The position numbers and the translations under genes were made by a program. From a virus: 31,734 nucleotides of DNA. The stretch spans positions 1 through 31,734 of IMG/VR virus record IMGVR_UViG_3300017786_000072. One strand, 5' to 3'. The notes under the pieces are model-generated. The model was not told the DNA's origin, searched no databases, and saw only the letters and a program-made list of their open reading frames with translations. This document shows positions 16,266 to 22,712 of the stretch, piece by piece; position 1 is the stretch's first letter, and each line of letters begins with the position of its first letter.

Positions 16266-16497
16266 TTCATTTTATACTCCAGTAACGGAGAAAGATGAAC
16301 ACAAAAAATCTAAGTTATATAAGAAGTTATCTCCAAAGATGCGAGATGCAGTTGACGATATCTTTAAAAAAATGGACTCTAAACCTCAAGATTTCCTAAA
16401 TACTTTTGAGAAAACTATACAACAAATCTCTAAAAAGTACAGGGTTTCCGAAAAAGAACTCATGGGTTATTTTGAAAAAGAAATGTTAACAATTTAA
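16249..16497 (+). CDS. 68: Small prohead core protein (gp68-like)
   Basis: An 82-residue, Lys-rich helical protein. The ATG at 16249 is favoured over the in-frame ATG at 16243 because AAAGGA lies eight bases before it. It overlaps the gp67-like gene by 17 bases. The sequence KLYKKLSPKMRDAVDDIFKK, then FEKTIQQISKKYRVSEKELM, suggests two or three amphipathic helices. Position directly after the gp67-like gene and before the protease argues for the gp68 role (prohead core, head shape), although T4 gp68 is longer (141). No clear catalytic residues are present. Confidence 0.6.
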   Translation: MSKKFDSFYTPVTEKDEHKKSKLYKKLSPKMRDAVDDIFKKMDSKPQDFLNTFEKTIQQISKKYRVSEKELMGYFEKEMLTI

Positions 16498-16506
16498 GGA
16501 AGAGAG

Positions 16507-16992
16507 ATGGCTTTAAAATTAATTAGACACGTTGGTACGATTACTGCATCAACTCTGGGTGACGATGCGGCTCATGGACTTGCACTAGGAAAATTAGGAA
16601 ACGGAAATGCATTTAGAGTAAACGAATTTGGTGGAAATGATGTTTTCATAAAGGTAACAAGTATTGATCAGAGAACAGCAGTCACATCATCAAATGGATT
16701 ATACCTCAGAGCAAATAATACAGTAAACATTGTACCAGAGGGAGACAGGTCACCGATAGTTGGAGGTGATACAGGTGCTAGGGTCGCATTAGACGGAACA
16801 GACTCAGACCAATCAGATGCTGGGTCTTTAATTCACTTAGACGGAACAGATGCAGATGGTTTGAACGCTGGAAGTGGTGTATTAATCAACGCTGCTGAGG
16901 AAAACTATTTTATATCAGTCATCAATGAAACAGGTAGTGGTAGTGATGGTGCAGTCCACATAGAAGTAGTAACACAGGCGAATCCAGTATGA
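16507..16992 (+). CDS. Virion-like protein carrying DGTD/LED modules, inside the prohead operon
   Basis: A 161-residue protein not found in the T4 head operon. Residues 1-~85 look like a compact beta domain (KLIRHVGTITAS, FRVNEFGGNDVFIKV). Residues 91-~135 carry two tandem copies of the DGTD module (ALDGTDSDQSDAGS, then HLDGTDADGLNAGS), and the last strand is DGAVHIEVVTQANPV. A GGAAGAGAG ribosome site precedes it, and its stop overlaps the gp21 start (ATGA), so it is coupled to the protease gene. A head decoration or internal head protein is a plausible guess; the function is unknown. Confidence 0.65.
   Translation: MALKLIRHVGTITASTLGDDAAHGLALGKLGNGNAFRVNEFGGNDVFIKVTSIDQRTAVTSSNGLYLRANNTVNIVPEGDRSPIVGGDTGARVALDGTDSDQSDAGSLIHLDGTDADGLNAGSGVLINAAEENYFISVINETGSGSDGAVHIEVVTQANPV
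16777..16911 (+). repeat. Tandem DGTD modules in the 161-residue protein
   Basis: Two adjacent units, LDGTDSDQSDAGSLIH and LDGTDADGLNAGSGVL, share codons as well as residues (TTAGACGGAACAGA occurs in both), suggesting a recent local duplication. Confidence 0.65.
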
Positions 16993-17648
16993 CACAGACA
17001 GTAAAACTAATATCAGAAGAAATTCAAAACGTAGAGTATATCTGCGAGGAACAAGAGAACGGAAAGAAAAATTATAAGATACGAGGTGTCTTTATGCAAG
17101 CAGACATAAAGAATAGAAATGGTCGTGTCTATCCTATGGAAGTACTAAATAAAGAAGTAAACAGATATAATAAAGAATATATCAACGAGAATCGTGCGTT
17201 TGGAGAGTTGGGACACCCAGATGGCCCAACAGTAAATCTTGAGAGAGCATCACATATGATAACATCTCTCAAACCAGACGGAAAGAATTTCATTGGTGAG
17301 GCGAAAATACTCAAAACACCAATGGGAAATATTGTTAAATCTTTGATGGACGAGGGTGCAAAACTTGGAGTTTCATCAAGAGGAATGGGGAGTTTAGACC
17401 AAAAGAATGGTGCTAACTATGTGAGAAGTGACTTTTACCTGGCGACTGCAGCCGACATCGTTGCAGACCCTTCCGCTCCGAATGCTTTCGTAGAGGGTAT
17501 CATGGAGGGAAAAGAGTGGGTTTGGAACAATGGTTCATTAGTTGAGGCAGAACTAGAACGTCAAAAACGAAGAATAAATGAACGAGTACGCAAACGACAG
17601 GAAAACGAGAATGCCTTAGAATTTTTAAGGTTTCTCAAAAAGTTATAA
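16989..17648 (+). CDS. 21: Prohead core scaffold protease gp21
   Basis: A 219-residue protease (T4: 212) of the U9/S77 type with a herpesvirus-like serine protease fold. Conserved motifs are NRNGRVYPMEVL, FGELGHP (His76 as catalytic His) and LGVSSRGMGS (catalytic Ser129 or 130), then AADIVADPSAPNAFV. It sits in the prohead core, cleaves scaffold and the capsid N-terminus after (I/L)xE, and finally digests itself. The C-terminal tail is Arg/Glu-rich and probably helical. The start overlaps the preceding gene by ATGA. The neighbours gp22 and gp23 are its substrates. Confidence 0.93.
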   Translation: MTQTVKLISEEIQNVEYICEEQENGKKNYKIRGVFMQADIKNRNGRVYPMEVLNKEVNRYNKEYINENRAFGELGHPDGPTVNLERASHMITSLKPDGKNFIGEAKILKTPMGNIVKSLMDEGAKLGVSSRGMGSLDQKNGANYVRSDFYLATAADIVADPSAPNAFVEGIMEGKEWVWNNGSLVEAELERQKRRINERVRKRQENENALEFLRFLKKL

Positions 17649-17650
17649 CT

Positions 17651-17658
17651 TATAAATA
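17651..17658 (+). promoter_or_regulatory. T4-type late promoter of the scaffold gene (TATAAATA)
   Basis: Exact TATAAATA three bases after the gp21 stop. Predicted +1 is near 17664, with a 21-base leader containing GAGGAG before the ATG at 17685. Confidence 0.8.
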
Positions 17659-17684
17659 AATATTAAAATAGAGGAGACATCCCC

Positions 17685-19163
17685 ATGTCAAATACAGAAA
17701 AAACTATAGAAGAGCTAGAGGCGGAAGTTATGGCCGAGCTCGAAGAGGGTATGCATGATGCACCAAAAAAAGGTGCAGTCGCAGCCGAACCAATGAAGAA
17801 AAAAGCGAATGGTGAAGTACAAGACACTGGTAAAGCAGTCGTTTCACCAACTCAAGGAGATGCACCAGCGAAGAAAGTTGCCGGAGCTGCCAAAGAGATC
17901 GGTGGTGATGCACAACAAAAAGGTGAGGGTGCTCCAGACAAAATGAAAAAACTCAATGCAATGGCCCATAAAAAGAAGAATGGAAAAGATATGGAAGAAG
18001 GATATTCAGACGAGGAAATCAGAGAACTATGTCACTCAAAAGATCACGATTGTGCAACAGTCGTAGAACATCCAGTATGGGGTAAAGGTAAACCAGTTCA
18101 TGGTTCACACGCAATACCAGATGATGAGGGTTTTGTACAGTGGTATGATGTCCAGTTCAAACATGGTATCGAAGAGAAAGTCATGGCAGAAGATATGCAA
18201 ATAATGGTATCTGAAGCACATCATGAAGACATGGAAGACCCAAAGAAGATGACCAAAGAGAAACTTCATGCCGGTATGAACAAAATGTTAAACAACAAAA
18301 TGACAAAACCACAAATGATGGCTATGTATGCAGCTATGCAGAAAATGGGTGCTCATGACGATGACGAAAAAGATGATGATGACGATATGAATGAAGCAAT
18401 CGAAGCTCGATTAAAGACTGTCGATGTTTCAGAACACGTTAATGCACTTATGAACGGAGAGGGTGACCTTTCAGAAGAGTTCAAGAGAAAAGCTGCAACA
18501 GTATTCGAAGCCGCTGTAAAATCTAAAATTAGAACCGAAGTCGAAAGACTAGAGGGTCAATATAAATCAGAATTAGATGAATCTATAGAACAGACAAAGG
18601 AAGAGTTATCAGAGAAAGTTGACACTTATCTGAACTACGTTGTCGAAGAATGGATGAAAGAAAATGAACTCGCAGTCGAAAGAGGCCTAAAAGGCGAAAT
18701 TGCAGAGGATTTCATTTCTGGGTTGAAGCAACTATTTGAAGATCATTATGTAGACGTACCAGATGAAAAGTATGATGTACTAGAAGCACAATCAGAGAAG
18801 ATTACTGAGTTAGAGGGTAAACTTGATGAAGCAATATCAAATATTGTAACATTAAGACAAGACAAAACCTCTCTAATAAAGGAAAAGGCGATATCAGAAG
18901 CTACTGACGATCTCGCTGAAACAGAAATTGAAAAGTTTCGCTCTCTTACTGGAGATGTGGAGTTCACAGACGAAAGTTCTTTCAAAGAAAAGTTAGACAC
19001 TCTAAAAGAGTCTTACTTTCCTAAAGTTGGAAAGAAAACACCAGTAGAAACTGAAACTGTAATTGATGATGAGGAGACTGGATCTGCACAGGACGTTGAT
19101 ACTACCGACTCTATGCACTCATATATGAGGGCAATCGGTAAATTTGGCAATGGTGCAAAGTAA
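17685..19163 (+). CDS. 22: Prohead core scaffold protein gp22, enlarged
   Basis: A 492-residue acidic protein in the gp22 position; T4 gp22 is 269. The second half (from ~235) is the recognisable scaffold: long Glu/Lys helices and coiled coil, for example FEAAVKSKIRTEVERLE, YLNYVVEEWMKENEL and ISGLKQLFEDHYVDVP. The first half adds an Ala/Lys-rich low-complexity N-terminus and, at ~115-180, a compact beta-like domain with VEHPVWGKGKPVHG and FVQWYDVQFKHGIEEKVM, followed by a Met-rich helical segment and an acidic run. In T4, gp22 forms the inner core that is digested by gp21. The extra domain resembles small SH3-like barrels; its role is unknown. Confidence 0.85.
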   Translation: MSNTEKTIEELEAEVMAELEEGMHDAPKKGAVAAEPMKKKANGEVQDTGKAVVSPTQGDAPAKKVAGAAKEIGGDAQQKGEGAPDKMKKLNAMAHKKKNGKDMEEGYSDEEIRELCHSKDHDCATVVEHPVWGKGKPVHGSHAIPDDEGFVQWYDVQFKHGIEEKVMAEDMQIMVSEAHHEDMEDPKKMTKEKLHAGMNKMLNNKMTKPQMMAMYAAMQKMGAHDDDEKDDDDDMNEAIEARLKTVDVSEHVNALMNGEGDLSEEFKRKAATVFEAAVKSKIRTEVERLEGQYKSELDESIEQTKEELSEKVDTYLNYVVEEWMKENELAVERGLKGEIAEDFISGLKQLFEDHYVDVPDEKYDVLEAQSEKITELEGKLDEAISNIVTLRQDKTSLIKEKAISEATDDLAETEIEKFRSLTGDVEFTDESSFKEKLDTLKESYFPKVGKKTPVETETVIDDEETGSAQDVDTTDSMHSYMRAIGKFGNGAK

Positions 19164-19170
19164 CGAAAAT

Positions 19171-19178
19171 TATAAATA
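19171..19178 (+). promoter_or_regulatory. T4-type late promoter of the capsid gene (TATAAATA)
   Basis: Exact TATAAATA seven bases after the gp22 stop codon. Predicted +1 is near 19184, and the AAAAGGAGA ribosome site precedes the ATG at 19207. A dedicated promoter suits the most abundant virion protein. Confidence 0.82.
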
Positions 19179-19206
19179 AGTAGATAATATTAAAAGGAGA
19201 AGCATT

Positions 19207-20535
19207 ATGTTTCAGACAGAACATCTACAAGAGAAGTGGTCACCAGTCCTTGCACACCCAGATCTACCTAAGATTGAGGATGCATACAAAAGGGCAGTTA
19301 CTACTTTAATTCTTGAAAACCAAGAAAAAGCACTCAGAGAGGACAGAGCGTTCTTGAGAGAGGCAGCACCAGAAAACGCAACTGGTACTTCAATAGATAA
19401 TTGGGATCCAATTTTGATCTCACTTGTCAGAAGGTCTATGCCTAACTTAATCGCTTATGACATCTGTGGTGTACAACCTATGACAGGCCCCACAGGTCTT
19501 ATATTCGCAATGAGATCTAGAAAGACTTCACAAACTGGTGCAGAAATGCTCGCAGACGAGTCACAACAAGATTTCTCAAACCAAAACGCACAAGGAACAA
19601 CAGGTGGTGGAGATATCACTGATACTGCAACTAACCCTGCTGTTCTTAACGATAGTCCTGTTGGAACATACGAAACTGCGACAGGTATGACCACTGCACA
19701 AAGTGAAGCGTTAGGTGATAACTCATCAACAAACACTTTTGCACAAATGGCGTTCTCAATTGAGAAGCACACAGTTACCGCTGTTACTAGGGCTCTAAAG
19801 GCCGAGTACACAATGGAACTTGCACAAGACTTAAAAGCGATACATGGTCTTGACGCTGAAACAGAACTTGCAAACATCTTATCTGCTGAAATACTTGCAG
19901 AAATAAACAGAGAAGTTGTTAGAAATATCTACGTTTCTTCTGTAAAAGGTGCTCAAGTGAACACAACTACCGCTGGTATCTTTGACTTAGATACAGACTC
20001 AAATGGTAGATGGTCAGTTGAAAAGTTCAAAGGTCTAATGTTTGCTCTTGAAAGAGATGCTAATGCAATCGGTCAACAAACTCGTAGAGGAAAAGGTAAC
20101 ATGGTTATATGTTCTGCTGATGTTGCCTCTGCACTACAAATGGCTGGTGTACTTGACTACACACCTGCTCTTGCGAACAACCTAAATGTTGACGACACAA
20201 CAACTACTTTTGCTGGAGTTCTTAACGGACGATACAAAGTGTATGTTGACCCATATTCTGCAAACGTAGCCGCTTCTCAATACTACGTTGTTGGATACAA
20301 AGGAACATCACCTTACGATGCTGGTATGTTCTACTGCCCATACGTTCCACTACAAATGGTTCGTGCAGTTGGGGAACACACTTTCCAACCAAAAATTGGT
20401 TTTAAAACTCGATATGGTATCGCCGCCAACCCATTCCACACAGGAACAGTTGCAGCTTCTGCTGAGGGTGGTATTTCCATAACTGCAAATACTAACAAGT
20501 ATTACAGAAGAGTTAAAGTTTCAAACCTCATGTAA
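19207..20535 (+). CDS. 23: Major capsid protein gp23
   Basis: A 442-residue T4-type major capsid protein. Conserved family blocks are NWDPILISLVRRSMPNLIAY, DICGVQPMTGPTGLIFAMRS and the C-terminal YVPLQMVRAVGEHTFQPKIG with KTRYGIAANP. The N-terminus (1-52) is a probable delta-domain: FLREAAPEN contains a gp21-type site (LxE) with predicted cleavage after Glu52, matching the position and context of T4 cleavage after FLTE. The protein is shorter than T4 gp23 (521), as is usual in marine relatives. It has its own late promoter and a strong terminator 29 bases after the stop. Confidence 0.97.
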   Translation: MFQTEHLQEKWSPVLAHPDLPKIEDAYKRAVTTLILENQEKALREDRAFLREAAPENATGTSIDNWDPILISLVRRSMPNLIAYDICGVQPMTGPTGLIFAMRSRKTSQTGAEMLADESQQDFSNQNAQGTTGGGDITDTATNPAVLNDSPVGTYETATGMTTAQSEALGDNSSTNTFAQMAFSIEKHTVTAVTRALKAEYTMELAQDLKAIHGLDAETELANILSAEILAEINREVVRNIYVSSVKGAQVNTTTAGIFDLDTDSNGRWSVEKFKGLMFALERDANAIGQQTRRGKGNMVICSADVASALQMAGVLDYTPALANNLNVDDTTTTFAGVLNGRYKVYVDPYSANVAASQYYVVGYKGTSPYDAGMFYCPYVPLQMVRAVGEHTFQPKIGFKTRYGIAANPFHTGTVAASAEGGISITANTNKYYRRVKVSNLM

Positions 20536-20563
20536 TCAGTATACTATTATTAGTGTAAACTTG

Positions 20564-20591
20564 GAGGGGTCGCAAGACCCCTCTTTTTTTT
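20564..20591 (+). terminator. Intrinsic terminator after the capsid gene
   Basis: Perfect 8-bp stem GAGGGGTC / GACCCCTC closed by a GCAA tetraloop, followed by eight T residues. It would end the capsid transcript and insulate the next gene. Confidence 0.92.
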
Positions 20592-20592
20592 G

Positions 20593-20600
20593 ACTAAATA
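20593..20600 (+). promoter_or_regulatory. Variant late promoter (ACTAAATA) after the capsid terminator
   Basis: The same octamer as at 14459, two bases after the terminator. If it acts like a T4 late element, +1 falls on 20606, the A of the next ATG. Confidence 0.4.
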
Positions 20601-20605
20601 GTAGT

Positions 20606-21193
20606 ATGGCAACACAATTCGGAATAAATAGACAACCAACTCAGTTAGACTATGCAAGTCCTACTCAGTTTAAGTTTAATATTGTTCAACTACCAAAAGT
20701 TGAATATTTTACGACTGCGTGTAATCTTCCAAGCATTACTCTTGCAGATGCAATATTTCCTACACCATTTACTGATATTCCTGTTATGGGGGATAAATTA
20801 ACATTTGACAATCTAATTATAAGTTTTATAGTAGATGAAAGTTTAGAAAACTATGTACAGTTACAGAATTGGTTGAGAGGTATAGGTTTTCCAAAGAATA
20901 GACAAGAGTTTAGTAATTTTAGAGGAGAAGAGTCCGTTACACCTATTGCGAAACAAGGTATTAGTAATGACATAGGTGATGTAAAACCAGCGACTTCATC
21001 AAGAGCTTTATTCGGAGATGCGACCCTTACAATACTTTCAAATAAAAATAATCCACTCGCAGAGGTTAGATTTAGAGATGTCTATCCAGCGTCATTAAGT
21101 GGACTAGAATACAATCAAAATGCAACTGATGTTGAATATCTTACTGCAACGTGTGATTTCAAATATACTTTGTATGACATTGTGACATTATAA
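20606..21193 (+). CDS. Second tail-tube-fold virion protein (gp19/gp54-like)
   Basis: A 195-residue protein whose landmarks run parallel to gp19 of this window: TQFKFNIVQLPK (gp19: NQFRVTVTPPSG), CNLPSITLADAIFPTPFTDI (ASILPASTLGEIAVPFRGR), GDKLTFDNLIISFIVDE (GDRPAPDVWSTTFYND), the helix YVQLQNWLRGIGF (AMELWHNGINDF) and VRFRDVYPASLSGLEY (YIFRNAYPLTIGDIAL). This suggests the same beta-barrel fold, as in tube initiators or tail completion proteins; T4 gp54 and gp48 are longer. No convincing ribosome site lies before the ATG. A gp3-type tail completion role is an alternative given its place between gp23 and uvsY. Confidence 0.7.
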   Translation: MATQFGINRQPTQLDYASPTQFKFNIVQLPKVEYFTTACNLPSITLADAIFPTPFTDIPVMGDKLTFDNLIISFIVDESLENYVQLQNWLRGIGFPKNRQEFSNFRGEESVTPIAKQGISNDIGDVKPATSSRALFGDATLTILSNKNNPLAEVRFRDVYPASLSGLEYNQNATDVEYLTATCDFKYTLYDIVTL

Positions 21194-21205
21194 TGGAGAT
21201 TAGAT

Positions 21206-21646
21206 ATGACATTATTCAAAGACCCCAACGATTACAATTATATTTTTTATGGTGCAATAATAGTTCTTGCAGTCTTAGGTAGTCTATTTTGGGGTGAACC
21301 AGCAAGTCCAGAACATCTGAAAAATAAAAGTAAAGAGTACGTTGAAACACAAAAAGATAGACTTAAATATCATAAGTTTATGGACAACGAATTAACAAGT
21401 GCATCAAAACCTATTTTTTGCAATCACCCAGATACCATAATACAAATACTAGATACTTGGGGTGAACAACCAAAAATGACCATGAATAATGTGTCACCAA
21501 ATCTGAAGAGTGAGTTACTTCAAACTGTCGTTGTTTTTGGAATGAATGCAGAAACTAATACTTGGAGTATAGTTGAGTTTGTTAATCCAAGTTGGGCTTG
21601 TATTCTTGCAAACGGAGTAGGTGCAGATGTCCTTATAAATAAATGA
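21206..21646 (+). CDS. Membrane-anchored hypothetical protein
   Basis: A 146-residue protein with one clear N-terminal membrane segment (residues ~13-30, IFYGAIIVLAVLGSLFWG), preceded by a short polar stretch, then a charged linker (KNKSKEYVETQKDRLKYHKF) and a soluble domain with two Cys and a WSIVEFVNPSWACILANG block. The positive-inside rule predicts a soluble domain on the cytoplasmic side, though lack of a cleavage site means topology is uncertain. A GGAGAT ribosome site is present. It follows the tube-like gene by 12 bases and ends inside a TATAAATA element before uvsY. The family is not recognised. Confidence 0.65.
   Translation: MTLFKDPNDYNYIFYGAIIVLAVLGSLFWGEPASPEHLKNKSKEYVETQKDRLKYHKFMDNELTSASKPIFCNHPDTIIQILDTWGEQPKMTMNNVSPNLKSELLQTVVVFGMNAETNTWSIVEFVNPSWACILANGVGADVLINK
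21634..21641 (+). promoter_or_regulatory. Possible late promoter before uvsY (TATAAATA)
   Basis: Exact TATAAATA overlapping the end of the membrane-protein gene; predicted +1 near 21647 leaves a 17-base leader with TGGAGAA before the ATG at 21664. Its placement inside coding sequence lowers confidence. Confidence 0.5.
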
Positions 21647-21663
21647 AACATGATGGAGAATGA

Positions 21664-22092
21664 ATGACGTTAGATGAATTGAAACTTCAAGTCAAAAAAG
21701 ACTTGGAGGTAGATGATGAAACACTCGACAAAGAGTCCTACAAAAATCAAGAACTTTACGCAAAATACCTAGACCACAAAACAAACTTTGAACTCCTATT
21801 GTATAAAGCAAAAGGCGACTACAAAGTTTTGTTTAGAGATAAGTGGGAGTATTATGGTGGTAAAGCAGATGCAAAAATTTATGTGACCAAACCATTTGAT
21901 CTAAAAGTTCTCAAGACTGATTTGAGTATATACATAGAGTCTGATGAAGAAATAATAAAACTAGAACACAAAATTGCATACCTTGAAACAACAATCAAAT
22001 ATATTGACGGAGTTTTGAGGTCGATACAAAGTCGTGGTTGGGATATTAAAAATGCGATTAGTTGGAAACAGTTTGAGGCTGGTATGATATGA
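21664..22092 (+). CDS. uvsY: Recombination mediator UvsY
   Basis: A 142-residue helical protein, the size of T4 UvsY (137). The pattern NFELLLYKAKGDYKVLFRDK followed by WEYYGGKADAKIY and IKLEHKIAYLETTIKYIDGV and ending in RGWDIKNAISWKQFEAGM is the recognisable UvsY signature. UvsY binds ssDNA covered by gp32 and loads the UvsX recombinase, starting recombination-dependent replication and repair. Its stop overlaps the start of the next gene by four bases (ATGA). UvsW follows after one inserted gene, preserving the T4 uvsY-uvsW neighbourhood. Confidence 0.88.
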   Translation: MTLDELKLQVKKDLEVDDETLDKESYKNQELYAKYLDHKTNFELLLYKAKGDYKVLFRDKWEYYGGKADAKIYVTKPFDLKVLKTDLSIYIESDEEIIKLEHKIAYLETTIKYIDGVLRSIQSRGWDIKNAISWKQFEAGMI

Positions 22093-22712
22093 GTATAGAA
22101 AGACACGATTTTTTCCCAACTTGTCTATACAGGTTCAAACATGAATTTAAAGACAACGAACTCAACCAAATGGTAAAACATATTGAGGACAATAGTTTAG
22201 TAGAAAAAAATAAACAGATGGTTAAGATAACAGGAAGTCAACCACAGAACGAATTGCATAAAATAGATACGTTTGCAAATCTAACTAAAACAATTACAGA
22301 TGTAACTAAAACTATCTTAGAAGAACAAGAGTACATGGGTGAGATAGAGATTACAAATATGTGGGGTAATATATTACGACCACAATCTCAAAGAGCTCAC
22401 GCACCACACTCACACTCAAACAATTTTTTATCTGGTGTCTTTTATCTAAAGACATCATCTGATACGTCACCGATACAATTCTTTGACCCAAGACCACAAT
22501 CAAGTGTATTCAAACCAAGAAAGAGTGGATTTAATAAACTTAACTCTGACATGGCCGAGTTTCAATCTGAAACTGGTTGGGGTGTGGTATTTCCATCTTG
22601 GTTGGTACATTGGGTGCCCGAAACAAAAGACGAAAGAATTAGTATTGCGTGGAATATAATAGTTCGTGGTGAATATGGTGAACCAAACACACTCCAAAAT
22701 GCACATATCTAA
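22089..22712 (+). CDS. 2OG-Fe(II) oxygenase-like protein between uvsY and uvsW
   Basis: A 207-residue member of the putative 2OG-Fe(II) oxygenase family (PF13759-like). Motifs are ITNMWGNILRP, HAPHSHSNNFLSGVFYLK (His107/His109), FFDPRP (Asp133), VFPSWLVHWVPE (His174) and Arg183 in DERISIAWNI, together a plausible Fe/2OG site. It shares block order with the minus-strand gene at 10788, so the two may be paralogues. Overlaps: four bases with uvsY and 14 with the preferred uvsW start. Substrate unknown; hydroxylation of phage or host protein is a guess. Confidence 0.8.
   Translation: MSIERHDFFPTCLYRFKHEFKDNELNQMVKHIEDNSLVEKNKQMVKITGSQPQNELHKIDTFANLTKTITDVTKTILEEQEYMGEIEITNMWGNILRPQSQRAHAPHSHSNNFLSGVFYLKTSSDTSPIQFFDPRPQSSVFKPRKSGFNKLNSDMAEFQSETGWGVVFPSWLVHWVPETKDERISIAWNIIVRGEYGEPNTLQNAHI

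Noticed and set aside
19455-19877. 140-codon minus-strand frame opposite the capsid gene
   Set aside because: Ala/Val/Ser-rich mirror of gp23 coding sequence; no initiation signals.
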